In this document: piece by piece, positions 9,101 through 21,959 of the stretch
How the letters are laid out: the number at the start of each line of letters is the position of its first letter
How positions within the stretch are numbered: the stretch's first letter is position 1
Origin: Flammeovirga sp. EKP202
Lineage (GTDB): Bacteria > Bacteroidota > Bacteroidia > Cytophagales > Flammeovirgaceae
DNA length: 64,000 nt
Direction: 5' to 3'
Assembly (NCBI RefSeq): GCF_014534745.1
Contig: NZ_JACVVP010000013.1
Span: forward strand, 62,001-126,000
The notes under the pieces: model-generated
Database searches by the model: none
The model's input: the letters and a program-made list of their open reading frames with translations, nothing else
What the model was told of the DNA's origin: nothing
Made by a program: the position numbers and the translations under genes

Positions 9101-10303
9101 AACCTTCTTAATAATGCTTTTAAATTCACGGAGGCAGAAGATACAATTACTATTGCCTATGATTGTAAAGGAGGAACATTGATTTTGAGTGTGGAAGATA
9201 CTGGACGAGGTATCTCAGAAGAAAATCAAAAAAATATTTTTAAGAGATTCTATCAGTCAGATAATAAAGACATATACACTGCGGGATCAGGTATTGGTTT
9301 GGAGCTTTCTAAAATGATTATCGACTTGCATGGTGGGGCAGTTAAAGTTGATAGTGAAATGGGGAAAGGAACTAAATTTACCATTGAATTGCCTGTTGAT
9401 GTAATTGTAAAAGAAGAATTAAGTGATATAAAGGTCGAAGAATCCATCAAAGAAGAATCTCATGATCAACGCCAAAGAACTTTAACCGAAATGGTAGATA
9501 TTTCTTTCCTTACCAAAGGAAGTAATTCTAAAAACAGTTTGATCTATTATGTAGAAGACAATGTAGATCTGAGAAACTTTGTATCCAATATTCTTTCCCA
9601 ACATTATAAAGTTAAAACGTTTGATCATGGAAAAGCATGTGTGGAGGCATTGGAGAAAGAATGGCCTGATCTAATATTAAGTGATATTCTGATGCCCGTT
9701 ATGAATGGTTTAGAGCTTTGTGAAATTGTAAAAGGAAACGTAAAGACGAGCCACTTACCCATTGTTTTATTGACCTCAAAATCCTCAAGCGATGAAAAAG
9801 TAGAAGGAATGAACGTGGGTGCAGATGCGTACCTGACAAAGCCTTTTGAGATCAAACAGGTCGTAGCCACAATTGAGAATATACTCAAGAGTAGAAAAGT
9901 ACTTCAAGATAGATTTCAAATGGAAGTACCACTTCCAATCAAAAGAAAAGAACTCTCTGATTCCGATCAAAAGTTCTTGGAAGACTTTACCAATTTGCTC
10001 AACGAAAACTTATCCAATGAAAACATAGATCTTCAAGAGTTTTCTAAGGAGTTATTAATGAGTAGAAGTCAATTCTTCAGAAAGATCAAAAGCATTACCA
10101 ATTCAACACCTAATGATATTATCAGGACTTTTAAATTAAAAAAAGCAGCGGAGTTATTACTGATCAAAGAAAACACAGTAAATGATGTAGTGATAATGAC
10201 CGGATTCAAAAACAGGACACACTTTAGTAAATTATTTAAAGATCACTTTGGTGTTAGCCCAGGAAAATACGCCAGTGAAACGAATGATCAACTGTCCAAG
10301 TAA
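6188..10303 (+). CDS. Hybrid two-component system regulator (HTCS) of the polysaccharide locus
   Basis: 1371 aa. A signal peptide is followed by a long periplasmic sensor of Reg_prop beta-propeller blades (LELDKNGLLWVGTFKGLNIYDG and many like it, about residues 35-700). A Y_Y_Y domain follows (about 715-795), then a membrane helix at about 805-830. The cytoplasmic part has a HisKA domain (FMNISHEFRTPLTLI, phospho-His 859), an HATPase (NNLLNNAFKF, VEDTGRGIS), a receiver domain (YVEDN; LILSDILMPVMNG, phospho-Asp 1165) and a C-terminal AraC helix-turn-helix. Such one-protein systems bind an oligosaccharide in the periplasm and switch on adjacent susCD genes. Here the likely signal is a carrageenan oligosaccharide, which is inference from the neighbouring enzymes. 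Confidence 0.95.
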   Translation: MNYQFYFFNTSGRFYLVFLFCFINSFFVQANNVEINITKQLTYKEGLSHFGVTSLELDKNGLLWVGTFKGLNIYDGYEFKSYYYQDTPALLSNRITTLYKDHQNNILVGTEKGLSIYREHLDKFDSLFLTENVIKRREATSITDIVETSDYIVCNTSNGWLIVMDKENYEVIDQLFTLPQYSNNFKAFHISNFVENQLLIASNRGLLTYDIDKKAFRNNSYEHFNYCVDVTFDGHKTIYALSYTDVYIYHYDKQSNTIKYVTTILKDEYFSEVEIGLNGELWLLKNNNTIALITEPNYYKNIHQNIIYYNFMDDFTRLSSIKLSKYGGWLGSFNQGVFQIKTDKPFFQYTGLKEKYKENKSSQVINIVPYATNKVYVTLNANDNELFDLNDLSIKNIKHPKINNQLISKVLVDKHNSIWGGSRRKGIFRKKNINANWEQLKIKNNPDFIFEGAQTIIEDGHGDIWLAGLNALYKFCLDNKGEIKKVDQLNQLDNLEYDTNLGINVMYYDELEDCIWIGTNGNGLYQVLLNEKHTLTAQDCRKVKMSASCPLQGSIITCIKRLPNQELWVGVLEGGISKVSKDGDAYCFETFTEKDGLDDNDVMTFEFDVFNRLWIATNKGINQFDPATKTFVNYTTSDGIVPASFEVVSTKLQNGLMVFGGNNGLCYFDPNQISTKIDDPALLFGELRIHNKKIEVEEKEGAVLTKVLNETSKITLDHDQNSLSFELISLHYENANTYGLRYRLLPKEENWNTITSNNKIASYNLLPAGEYTFEVQASNSKNEWSESRTIKIQIREAWWKTLWAKVIYLCLFLIGIIIVMVVIIRIKSLSYKLKLEHLEKNKLKDLDAARLKLFMNISHEFRTPLTLINGPIALLKSMFENNQDAFEHIDLVQRQSKKMLQLVDQVHEIRKADQNLLKLKKRHFDFTHLITDVKKDFDKLAENSKKTLKLIGTDHQLMVDADESKLEIVINNLLNNAFKFTEAEDTITIAYDCKGGTLILSVEDTGRGISEENQKNIFKRFYQSDNKDIYTAGSGIGLELSKMIIDLHGGAVKVDSEMGKGTKFTIELPVDVIVKEELSDIKVEESIKEESHDQRQRTLTEMVDISFLTKGSNSKNSLIYYVEDNVDLRNFVSNILSQHYKVKTFDHGKACVEALEKEWPDLILSDILMPVMNGLELCEIVKGNVKTSHLPIVLLTSKSSSDEKVEGMNVGADAYLTKPFEIKQVVATIENILKSRKVLQDRFQMEVPLPIKRKELSDSDQKFLEDFTNLLNENLSNENIDLQEFSKELLMSRSQFFRKIKSITNSTPNDIIRTFKLKKAAELLLIKENTVNDVVIMTGFKNRTHFSKLFKDHFGVSPGKYASETNDQLSK

Positions 10304-10365
10304 TACAAAACAACCCTTCAGAACTATCAGTGGATAGTTTAAGATAATGTTATTAGTATCAAAGT

Positions 10366-10402
10366 AACCTTCCTTCTTTTAAGAGGGAAGGTTTGATTTT
10401 TT
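10366..10402 (+). terminator. Terminator after the hybrid regulator
   Basis: AACCTTCC / GGAAGGTT stem around a T/A-rich loop, followed by TTGATTTTTT. The rest of the gap to 10797 shows no gene. A 79-codon minus-strand ORF spans this hairpin and is not credible. Confidence 0.7.
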
Positions 10403-10797
10403 ATAGGGTAAAATAATGAAGCTGTTATTATGGTTCCCTTAGAGAATAATTCCTGTTCTGAGTACTTACAAGTACATTTCAAGCCATTATTTATAAAACC
10501 TGTAAAATCAATGTCGTTTTTAGTCTCATGGATGTAAAACTGCGTATTTGATAGTGAAAATGCTGTTTTGAGACGCAAAATGACACTAAAAACAACAAAT
10601 TTGACACGCCTTCAGATCACAATTCAAGGAATAAGTGTGAATTTTACGATGTCAACAATGGAGAATTAATCTATAACAAAGTTGAATGATCTATCTGACA
10701 TTTTTTACACTAACTGTACCTCTTATAATACTACGGTAGGTACAACATGAAATGAATTATTAACGCTCTCTTGATTGAGAATTTAATTATCTGAATT

Positions 10798-11637
10798 ATG
10801 AAATTGGTTTTTAAAGACACTGAATCGAAAGAAAATAAGGCTATCACAGTTTCTCAAAGAACAACACCTTGTTACGACACACTATGGCACTATCACCAAC
10901 AGTATGAACTGATCTACATTCAAAAAGGAAGCGGTCTTCGATTTGTAGGAGATGACGTGACTTCTTTTTCGGCTGGAGATCTTGTAATTGTTGGGCCTTA
11001 CTTGCCACACCTATGGCGCAATGATGAAGGGCAAGATGATGTAAGCATTTTAGTAATGAAGTTTGATAAAAACTTTATGGGACAAGGTACTTTTGATAAA
11101 CCTATTTTCTCCAAAATCAAAGACCTTTTAGAAAAATCAAAATTCGGAGTTTCATTCTCTAATGACCTAGGCTTGTCGTTAGAAGATGAATTAATAGGGT
11201 GCCTTGATCAGTCAACGGCAGAACAATCTATATTTTTATTAAGCTTGTTGAATCGTTTGGCGAATGATAGTGAAATGAAAAAACTATCTACTTCAGATAT
11301 GAGACAACAAGGTGATACAAGTTCTGATAGAATTGATAGAGTGTTAAAATACATTTCAGACAACTACGAAAAAGACATTGATCTTCAAGAGATCGCTGAT
11401 ATAGCATGTTTAACGTCGAATTCTTTCTGTAGATTCTTTAAAAAGGTGACGAATAAATCTTTTAAACAGTATTTGAATGAGGTGAGAATTAGAAACGCCA
11501 GCAGACTTTTGGTGCAAGAAAATTATCAGATCTCAGACGTTTGTTATGAGGTGGGTTTTAATTCGATTACCAATTTCAATAAACAATTTAAAATGATCAT
11601 TGGTAAGACACCAAGAGAATTTAGAATGGCCATTTAA
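10798..11637 (+). CDS. AraC family transcriptional regulator with N-terminal cupin
   Basis: 279 aa. The N-terminal half is a sugar-sensing cupin (LWHYHQQYELIYIQKGSGLRF; FSAGDLVIVGPYLPHLW). The C-terminal 100 residues carry the two AraC helix-turn-helix motifs (LQEIADIACLTSNSFCRFFK and ISDVCYEVGFNSITNFNKQFK, ending GKTPREFR). Proteins of this type bind a monosaccharide or small oligosaccharide in the cytoplasm and activate nearby promoters. It sits 130 bp before the sulfatase gene on the same strand, so it probably regulates it or the anhydrogalactose genes. Its ligand is not predictable from sequence. Confidence 0.9.
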   Translation: MKLVFKDTESKENKAITVSQRTTPCYDTLWHYHQQYELIYIQKGSGLRFVGDDVTSFSAGDLVIVGPYLPHLWRNDEGQDDVSILVMKFDKNFMGQGTFDKPIFSKIKDLLEKSKFGVSFSNDLGLSLEDELIGCLDQSTAEQSIFLLSLLNRLANDSEMKKLSTSDMRQQGDTSSDRIDRVLKYISDNYEKDIDLQEIADIACLTSNSFCRFFKKVTNKSFKQYLNEVRIRNASRLLVQENYQISDVCYEVGFNSITNFNKQFKMIIGKTPREFRMAI

Positions 11638-11767
11638 GAGTATTATTTAGTAGGGTAATTTTGAGTAACCTTTGGCTAATTATAACGAAAGAATCGAAGA
11701 TTATATGATATAATTTTACATTAAGTTCAAAGACAAAATATTTTTTACAAGCAATACCTATTTAGTT

Positions 11768-13174
11768 ATGAAAGGGATAGTATACCTTCTGATTTTTTTA
11801 ATTCCATGTTTTCAACTTTTCGCTCAAAAAGGAAAAAACAAAACTAAGAAACCTAATATCATATTATTTTTTACGGATGATGGAGGGTATGCTGATTTTG
11901 GTTTTCAGGGTAGTAAAGAGATCAAAACACCACAATTGGATAAGTTAGCCAAATCAGGTTTAGTGTTTTCACAAGGCTATGTTACTGCTTCTGTTTGTGG
12001 ACCTTCAAGAGCTGGATTGATTACTGGTCAATACCAGCAAAAGTTTGGTTATGAAGAGAACAATGTACCAGGTTATATGAGTGAATCTTCGAAGCTTTTG
12101 GACGTGGATATGGGATTGCCTACAGATATTATGACAATGGGTGATTACATGAAAGAACTAGGGTATGCGACTGCTTTTTATGGTAAATGGCACTTAGGAG
12201 ATGCAGATAAATTCCACCCTACAAAACGAGGTTTTGATGAGTTTTATGGGTTTAGAGGGGGAGATAGAAGCTATTTTGCTTATGAGAAATTTCCTCACCC
12301 AGATAAGAGGATGGAAAGAAACTTCAACAATTTTGAGGAGCCCAATAAATATGCAACAGATGTTTTTGCAGAAGAAACAATCAAGTTTATTGAAAAGCAT
12401 CAAGATGAGCCGTTCTTTATTTTCCTTTCTTATAATGCGGTGCATACACCAATTGAAACAACGGAGGAGGATTTGGCTTTATTTCCTGAGTTAGAAGGAA
12501 GAAGAAAAGAGTTGGCCGCCATGACTTGGGCCATGGATAGAGCTTCAGGAAATGTATTGCAGAAATTAGAAGAGTTAGGGTTGGATGATAATACATTGAT
12601 TGTATTTACGAATGACAATGGAGGTCCATCAGATAAAAATGGATCGATCAATTTGCCGTTAGCTGGTACAAAATCCAATCATTTAGAAGGGGGTATTCGA
12701 GTACCATTTACAATGACATGGAAAGGGCAGATTTCAAAGAAATCAAGATTTGATTTCCCAGTAAGTACATTTGATTTACTTCCTACTTTCTACGCTGCTG
12801 GTGGTGGTGATGTTTCAAAATTAAAAGATGTAGATGGTGTGGACTTAATGCCTTATATCAAAGGTGATAAAAAGGGAAGACCCCATGAAACATTGTTCTG
12901 GAAAAAAGAAACAAGAGCAGCAGTAAGAAGTGGAGATTGGAAATTGATCCGTTATTCTGATCGCCCGGCAGAGCTTTATAATATTGAAAAGGATGAGTCT
13001 GAGTTGAATAACTTGGCTTACCAAGAAACGGATAAGGTAAAAGAACTTTTTAAACTATTGTATGAGTGGGAATTGACATTGGAGAGACCGTTATGGCAAC
13101 TGAAAAGACAGTTTGAAAAGTATGATAACGATAGAATGGACAAATATAAACTAGGTAATGAACAAAATAACTAA
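11768..13174 (+). CDS. Family S1 formylglycine sulfatase, probably acting on carrageenan
   Basis: 468 aa with a signal peptide ([17 protein letters not shown]). The sulfatase signature is [12 protein letters not shown], with Cys77 as the residue converted to formylglycine in the C-x-P-S-R motif. The metal-binding start [17 protein letters not shown] and the later [14 protein letters not shown] and [16 protein letters not shown] segments are all present. S1 sulfatases hydrolyse sulfate esters of glycans in the periplasm or at the surface. Next to kappa-carrageenases the likely substrate is galactose-4-sulfate. Subfamily (such as S1_19) needs a tree. The gene overlaps the GH16 gene by 17 bp, so the two are cotranscribed. 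Confidence 0.92.
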   Translation: MKGIVYLLIFLIPCFQLFAQKGKNKTKKPNIILFFTDDGGYADFGFQGSKEIKTPQLDKLAKSGLVFSQGYVTASVCGPSRAGLITGQYQQKFGYEENNVPGYMSESSKLLDVDMGLPTDIMTMGDYMKELGYATAFYGKWHLGDADKFHPTKRGFDEFYGFRGGDRSYFAYEKFPHPDKRMERNFNNFEEPNKYATDVFAEETIKFIEKHQDEPFFIFLSYNAVHTPIETTEEDLALFPELEGRRKELAAMTWAMDRASGNVLQKLEELGLDDNTLIVFTNDNGGPSDKNGSINLPLAGTKSNHLEGGIRVPFTMTWKGQISKKSRFDFPVSTFDLLPTFYAAGGGDVSKLKDVDGVDLMPYIKGDKKGRPHETLFWKKETRAAVRSGDWKLIRYSDRPAELYNIEKDESELNNLAYQETDKVKELFKLLYEWELTLERPLWQLKRQFEKYDNDRMDKYKLGNEQNN

Positions 13175-14657
13175 ACTAATACAGCTGTTATTTTTAGCAG
13201 CTGTATTTACAAACAACGCTTTAGCACAAACACCCGTTTCTCACCCAGATTTAGTATGGGAGAAAGAAGAAACACACTCAGATGAATTTGAATCATTAGA
13301 TACTGACAAGTGGGAAAATGACCCTAATGATTGGGGCGTTTGGTCATGGGAACCGTCACTAGCTTATGTAGAAAATAATGAATTAAGAATCAGAATGATT
13401 CAGGAGACGCATAGACGCAATACGAACTATGGTCAGAATGAAGAATTATATCATAAATCGGGCATTATCAGAAATAATCAAACCATTACTTATGGTTATT
13501 TTGAAGCAAAGATTAAAGGAGCCGATCGTTTTCCTGGAGTAAGCCCTGCTTTCTGGTTGTATAGTATCAACCAACCTGACCCAACGGAAGATGGACAAGC
13601 AAAGTATAGTGAGATTGATGTTGTGGAATTGACCCAAAAAGAATGGGACTTTGATAAAAATGAGTGGGAAGGTCCAGAAGCAATTGATATGAACTTACAT
13701 GCTGTTGCAAGAGAAAACGGAGAGTTGATTCAGATCAGACCACACGGCAAACCCGAAATTGCTCAAAATAAATGGTATGCAGATTTTGATCCAAGAGATG
13801 ACTATCACACGTATGGAGTTTTGAGTAGAGTGGATTCAATTTTTTGGTACGTAGATGGTATTGAGAGAGGTCGCAAAGAAAATCTATACTGGCATTTACC
13901 GATGCACATTACAGTGTCTATGGGCTTAAGAAATCCATTTGTAAAATATGTTGACGGTGTTCGTTATCCAGTAGCAGATTCTACTACAACAGTAGGTTTC
14001 CCTACAGAAATGGCTTGTCAATATGTTAGAGTTTGGAAAGCAGCTTCTCAAATTCAAGCTTATGCAAAAGAATATGAAAACGTTGAATTTGGGAAGAATA
14101 ACGGCTTGAATTTTAACTGTTACTTTGATGCAGGAAGTGGTTTCAAATCGACATCAAATATGGATGTGGAATTGGTAGAAATGAACGCATCAGGCGAAAT
14201 TGTAAAAGTGGCAGCTACTTCCCAAGCCTCAATTAATGGTAAAGCGGCAGGACAAGCTTCAGCATTTTTTAATCTGCAAGGTGTTTCTAATTCGGCACAG
14301 TTAGAGGCTGGTCATTATTATGAAATTCATGCACGTTTTACTTCATCAAAAGAAAATCAAACGGTAGAGTTAACACCGCTTAAAAATATTCTAATAGTGG
14401 ACGAGGTGACTTCAATTGATCAAGGATTAGGAAGTACGATCGAAATCTTCCCTAATCCTGCATTGGAGTCGATCAACATCAAAGGTCTACAGAGTGCAAC
14501 AAATATCTCGATTCATAGCATTTCTGGAAATGTGATGTTGGAAAAAGAGATTGCACCTCAAGAGAGTATTGATATCAGTGAATGGACAAATGGTGTGTAT
14601 ATCATAAAAGTTAGTCACAATAATGTTGTTACAACAAAGCGTTTTGTGAAACTCTAA
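13158..14657 (+). CDS. GH16 endo-hydrolase, kappa-carrageenase-like, with T9SS domain
   Basis: 499 aa: signal peptide, GH16 domain (about residues 27-300) and a linker domain. The C-terminus is a T9SS type A sorting domain starting [17 protein letters not shown], so export to the cell surface or medium is likely. The catalytic motif is E152-I-D154-V-V-E157 (nucleophile, assisting Asp, acid/base). The segments [31 protein letters not shown] and [19 protein letters not shown] resemble kappa-carrageenases. The loops differ clearly from the second GH16 enzyme in this window, so it may prefer a hybrid or less sulfated carrageenan such as furcellaran. It overlaps the sulfatase by 17 bp and lies 93 bp before a GH2 gene. 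Confidence 0.88.
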   Translation: MNKITKLIQLLFLAAVFTNNALAQTPVSHPDLVWEKEETHSDEFESLDTDKWENDPNDWGVWSWEPSLAYVENNELRIRMIQETHRRNTNYGQNEELYHKSGIIRNNQTITYGYFEAKIKGADRFPGVSPAFWLYSINQPDPTEDGQAKYSEIDVVELTQKEWDFDKNEWEGPEAIDMNLHAVARENGELIQIRPHGKPEIAQNKWYADFDPRDDYHTYGVLSRVDSIFWYVDGIERGRKENLYWHLPMHITVSMGLRNPFVKYVDGVRYPVADSTTTVGFPTEMACQYVRVWKAASQIQAYAKEYENVEFGKNNGLNFNCYFDAGSGFKSTSNMDVELVEMNASGEIVKVAATSQASINGKAAGQASAFFNLQGVSNSAQLEAGHYYEIHARFTSSKENQTVELTPLKNILIVDEVTSIDQGLGSTIEIFPNPALESINIKGLQSATNISIHSISGNVMLEKEIAPQESIDISEWTNGVYIIKVSHNNVVTTKRFVKL

Positions 14658-14717
14658 CGCTCACCATTCTAAAATCACGAGTAAAGTTGTGAAATGATGG
14701 TATCAAATATCGCTTAA

Positions 14718-17996
<3,279 letters not shown>

Positions 17997-18133
17997 TTTA
18001 ATATATATAAATAGTGTAATCAACCCTTAGTTAAAAGCGATCAATTCATTGAAAGTCATAATTGTAGACATAGACTTTCGATGTACCTATGATAGATTTT
18101 GATGTAAAATTTCATTTCATTTCATTGTGACTA

Positions 18134-18165
18134 ACTCCTAAGTAACTTTTACTTAGGAGTTTTTT
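18134..18165 (+). terminator. Strong terminator after the GH2 gene
   Basis: Perfect 11-bp stem ACTCCTAAGTA / TACTTAGGAGT with a 5-nt loop, then TTTTTATT. It lies 137 bp after the GH2 stop and closes the sulfatase-GH16-GH2 unit. Confidence 0.85.
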
Positions 18166-18180
18166 ATTACATTAAAATGA

Positions 18181-18455
18181 CTTTGTAAACTGTAAACTAA
18201 GATCTTGTTATTTTTTATGTGAATAATAAATGGTTCGAGAGGACGTAGCAATGCAATATTCCTACAGCACTGCACTCATGAAATTCTTCATACTTTTCCC
18301 TTCAAGGCCATGGGGAAGCATTACCAAACGGATTGGGTAGAAAGTCCACTGGCGCGAATGTTAAGCGTAAGTGTCATTCGTGTCCTACAGATCAGCAAAA
18401 ATCTCCTGATTTCTAAATATTAAAAATATTCGAAAACTTAGTTTACAATGTACTT
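18181..18455 (-). repeat. Dispersed MITE-like intergenic repeat, copy R2 (inverted, shortened)
   Basis: Same family as R1 but reverse-oriented and lacking part of the middle. It contains CTTTTCCCTTCAAGGCC, AGCGTAAGTGTCATTCGTG and ATCTCCTGATTTCTAAATAT in reverse order. It ends in AGTTTACAATGTACTT, the terminal sequence of the family. It also carries the palindromic module at 18231-18267 (GGTTCG..AGGACGT..CTACAG). Confidence 0.75.
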
Positions 18456-18537
18456 CATTAAGTCATGGAGCTTCTCCTTAAACCTCAGATTCTTGCATAT
18501 TAGGTAACAAAACAGGAATAATTAGGATAAAAACGTT

Positions 18538-18698
18538 GGGTAAATAAGGTTTATAGATAACATTTTTTAGCGTTTTAAACTTAAAATTTACCCCAGAGAG
18601 GCACTTTTTTACCCTAAAAACTATCGAATTCTAACCAAAACTAACTCCTTTTTACCCTCTCTTCTTAAGATGTTAAAAAAGTGTAAGTAAAGGGTAAT
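18538..18698 (+). promoter_or_regulatory. Cluster of TTTACCC / GGGTAAA motifs upstream of susC
   Basis: Five related boxes lie within 160 bp: GGGTAAAT (18538), TTTACCCC (18587), TTTACCC (18608 and 18651) and AGGGTAAT (18691). GGGTAATTATTA also occurs before the kappa-carrageenase gene (34265), and AGGGTAATT before the sulfatase (11652). These could be operators for the hybrid regulator or the AraC protein; no binding data are available. Confidence 0.35.
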
Positions 18699-18831
18699 TA
18701 TTACACATAAGCTCTCTCAAGTCTTAAGTAATATTGTAATGTAAGATAGCAACGTTCGTCTACATTAATTTTTTTCAGAGAAAGCGTGGTTCAGCTCACT
18801 CTTTCAACATCTGTTCATTAATCATAAAGTT

Positions 18832-21800
18832 ATGTTATTCTTAAGTAAACTTAGTATGAATCGGAAAGTGATACCAAAAGCAGGGTTTATAACCTTCTTC
18901 TTAATGATTTTTTATACAACTATTTCTCTTGCTCAAGAAGTTGTTGTTTCAGGTAAAGTGACAGATAATGGTCAGCCACTCCCTGGTGTAAATGTATTGG
19001 TGAAAGGTACAGCAAAAGGTACTGTAACCGATTTTGATGGTAACTTTAGTATCAATGTTCTTAAAGAAGATGTTCTAGTATTTAACTATATCGGTTATGT
19101 ACCTCAAGAGCACGCAGTAGGAACAACTACTAATTTCGATATCAGCTTAAAGGAAGATCTAGAATTACTAGATGAGGTAGTAGTAGTAGGTTATGGTACT
19201 CAAAAGAAAAAGGAAGTTACGGGTGCTGTAAATAACGTGGGCTCTGAAGCACTTGAGAAAATGCCAACTCCAGATTTAGGAACAGCATTACAAGGTCAAG
19301 TTGCCGGTGTTAACGTTCAAGCATCAAGTGGTGCTCCAGGTGCTTCTGCTAACATCCAAATTAGAGGTGTAGGTTCAATTACAGGTTCAACGGAGCCACT
19401 ATATGTAGTGGATGGTATTCCTTACCAAAGCAACCCTAATATTGCACCTTCGCAAATCAAATCGGTTGATATCTTGAAAGATGGTGCATCAGCAGCGATC
19501 TACGGTGTAAGAGCATCAAACGGTGTAATTTTGATCACTACAAAAACAGGTGATCCAGGAAAAGTAAGAGTAGATTTCACTGCATGGGGTGGTGTTCAAA
19601 ACATTACATCAGGTACGCCATTGATGGATACACACCAACAGTTCTACTATGATCAGTTAAGAGCGGATGCAACAGGTATTCCTTCTTCAGTATTATCAGA
19701 AAACCCAAGAGCTTTAGAAAATAATTCAGACTTTATTGGAGCGATTCAAAATGACAACGCAGCGATTCAAAATTATGAATTAAACGTAGCTTCAGGTAAA
19801 GGCGATTTACAAATCAACGCCAACGTTAACTACTTCAACCAAGAAGGTATTATTATCAACTCTGGTTATGATCGTTTAGCAACTCGTTTAACAGGTTCGA
19901 TGAATAAGAACAAGTTCAAGATGTTTGCTTCAGTTGGTTTCCAAAACGAAAACACAAACAGTGAGCCTTGGGCAATTTATGAAAGAGCAATTACACAAAG
20001 ACCATGGAGTACTCCTTTAGAGGAATTACCAACAAACGGTGATATTGTTCAGATTCCAGATCAAAACGAAATTACTTACAGTTATTTATCAGGAATCATG
20101 TCCAATACAGATGAGACAAACACGAAGAGATTTAATATTGCATTAAGTGCTTCTTACGAAATCTTAAAAGGTTTAACTTACCAAGTAAGAGCAGGTAGTA
20201 ACTTCTTAAACTCAACTAGAGATCGTTTCCAACCAAAATATACTATTATTGATGCAGGAGGTAATTATGTACCTGCAGCTTCTAGACCACAAGCAAGATC
20301 AAACGAAGACTATACATGGAATGAAAGATATACTTTAGAAAATATTTTGACTTATAATAAGTCGTTCGGTAAGCATAACTTAAACTTCACTGGTACTTAC
20401 TCATTAGAGCAGTACACTAACAGAACTACAGGTCTTTTAATGGCATTTGCTGAAAATGGTAATAACGATATCAGAGTACCAGGTGCAGCGGTATCGATCT
20501 CAAATCCAGTAGGTCAAATTCAAGAAACAGCATTAGTAGGTATGATGGGTAGATTGCAATATAGCTACGACAGTAAGTACTTACTTTCAGTATCACTAAG
20601 AAGAGATGGTACTTCGCAGTTCAGAACTGACAACAGATTTGATGTCTTCCCAGGTGTTTCATTAGGTTGGAACGTAGACCAAGAAGATTTCTGGAATGTT
20701 GATTTTATCAGCGGATTAAAACTAAGAGCATCATATGCAGAGTTGGGTAACAATAGAGTAGGTTCTAACCCTTACATCGCTTCTCCAGTGATTGAGCAAG
20801 GTGTTAACTACTTATACGGTTACAACCAAGAGTTAACTCCAGGTTTAGCTCAAAGAAGATTTGCTAACCCTAATATCTCATGGGAAACTGCCATTGCACA
20901 AAACATTGGTATTGACGTAACAATGTGGAATGATCGTGTTCAGTTTACTGCAGATGTTTACAGAAACCAAAAGCAAAACATGATTCTTGGTCAGCAACTA
21001 CCATTATCAGCAGGTGCTAACGTAACAAGAGAGAACAACGAAGTAGAAATCTACAGAACGTTCACATTGAATGCGGGTGATATGACCAACACGGGTCTTG
21101 AATTAGCACTAAATTATAAGAACCAAACAGAATATGGTTTAAACTATAATATTGGGTTGACATTTACGAAAAACGTGAATGAGGTAACGAACCTAAATGG
21201 AGTACAAAGAGGTTATGCAGGTGGTCGTCCATCATTAACAATGGGTTCAATGGATTACACTACGTTTATGGCAGTAGGTCATGAGGCAGCATCGTTCTTC
21301 TTAGTACAAACAGACGGTATCATCAGAACAGATGAGGAGTTGAAGGAATACCAAGAAACAATCAATCCTACTGCTCGATTAGGTGATGTAAGATATGTAG
21401 ATCAAGATGGAGACGGTGAAATCACTGACAATGATAGAGTATACGCTGGATCAGGAATGCCTGATTTTGAATCAGGGATTATCGCTTCATTAGGGTACAA
21501 AGGATTTGATTTCTTCATCCAAGGTTACTATTCACACGGTGCTAAGATTTACAATGGATCAAGACTTTTTGCATACGCTCAGAGTAGACACACTGATTTA
21601 GTTGGAATGTGGAGCCCACAAAACCCAACATCTGATATTCCATTAGTGACTTATTCGCAAAGTGAAAACGTGAGATCTCAATCTGACCTTTGGTTAGAAG
21701 ACGGTACTTACTTCAGAATTAGAACAATCACTTTAGGTTATGATCTAAGCAGAGTAATCGGACAAGAAACAGGGATTTCAAAAGCAAGAGTATATGTATC

Positions 21801-21942
21801 AGCAGTGAACCCGTTCACTTTTACAAAATACAGAGGTTATGACCCTGAAGTAGGTGGTGAGAACCTTGCAATGAGAGGTGTAGATAGAGGTAACTACCCT
21901 GTATCAAGACAGTTCTTAATTGGTGCTCAAATTAGTTTTTAA
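18832..21942 (+). CDS. SusC-like TonB-dependent outer-membrane oligosaccharide transporter
   Basis: 1036 aa. After a signal peptide comes a carboxypeptidase-regulatory-like domain (VSGKVTDNGQPLPGVNVLVKG), the TonB-box region (VVVGYGTQKKKEVTGAV), a plug domain (PLYVVDGIPYQSN; GASAAIYGVRASNGVILITT) and a 22-strand barrel ending in an aromatic-rich strand (FLIGAQISF). The ATG at 18856 (MNRKVIPKAGF) is an equally good start and gives a more usual signal peptide. The protein imports oligosaccharides, here probably carrageenan fragments, across the outer membrane with the SusD encoded 17 bp downstream. Confidence 0.95.
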   Translation: MLFLSKLSMNRKVIPKAGFITFFLMIFYTTISLAQEVVVSGKVTDNGQPLPGVNVLVKGTAKGTVTDFDGNFSINVLKEDVLVFNYIGYVPQEHAVGTTTNFDISLKEDLELLDEVVVVGYGTQKKKEVTGAVNNVGSEALEKMPTPDLGTALQGQVAGVNVQASSGAPGASANIQIRGVGSITGSTEPLYVVDGIPYQSNPNIAPSQIKSVDILKDGASAAIYGVRASNGVILITTKTGDPGKVRVDFTAWGGVQNITSGTPLMDTHQQFYYDQLRADATGIPSSVLSENPRALENNSDFIGAIQNDNAAIQNYELNVASGKGDLQINANVNYFNQEGIIINSGYDRLATRLTGSMNKNKFKMFASVGFQNENTNSEPWAIYERAITQRPWSTPLEELPTNGDIVQIPDQNEITYSYLSGIMSNTDETNTKRFNIALSASYEILKGLTYQVRAGSNFLNSTRDRFQPKYTIIDAGGNYVPAASRPQARSNEDYTWNERYTLENILTYNKSFGKHNLNFTGTYSLEQYTNRTTGLLMAFAENGNNDIRVPGAAVSISNPVGQIQETALVGMMGRLQYSYDSKYLLSVSLRRDGTSQFRTDNRFDVFPGVSLGWNVDQEDFWNVDFISGLKLRASYAELGNNRVGSNPYIASPVIEQGVNYLYGYNQELTPGLAQRRFANPNISWETAIAQNIGIDVTMWNDRVQFTADVYRNQKQNMILGQQLPLSAGANVTRENNEVEIYRTFTLNAGDMTNTGLELALNYKNQTEYGLNYNIGLTFTKNVNEVTNLNGVQRGYAGGRPSLTMGSMDYTTFMAVGHEAASFFLVQTDGIIRTDEELKEYQETINPTARLGDVRYVDQDGDGEITDNDRVYAGSGMPDFESGIIASLGYKGFDFFIQGYYSHGAKIYNGSRLFAYAQSRHTDLVGMWSPQNPTSDIPLVTYSQSENVRSQSDLWLEDGTYFRIRTITLGYDLSRVIGQETGISKARVYVSAVNPFTFTKYRGYDPEVGGENLAMRGVDRGNYPVSRQFLIGAQISF

Positions 21943-21959
21943 TTTAAAAAAGTATCACA

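Noticed and set aside
10339-10578. 79-codon minus-strand ORF after the hybrid regulator
   Set aside because: It covers the regulator's terminator hairpin, has no recognisable domain and no start context.
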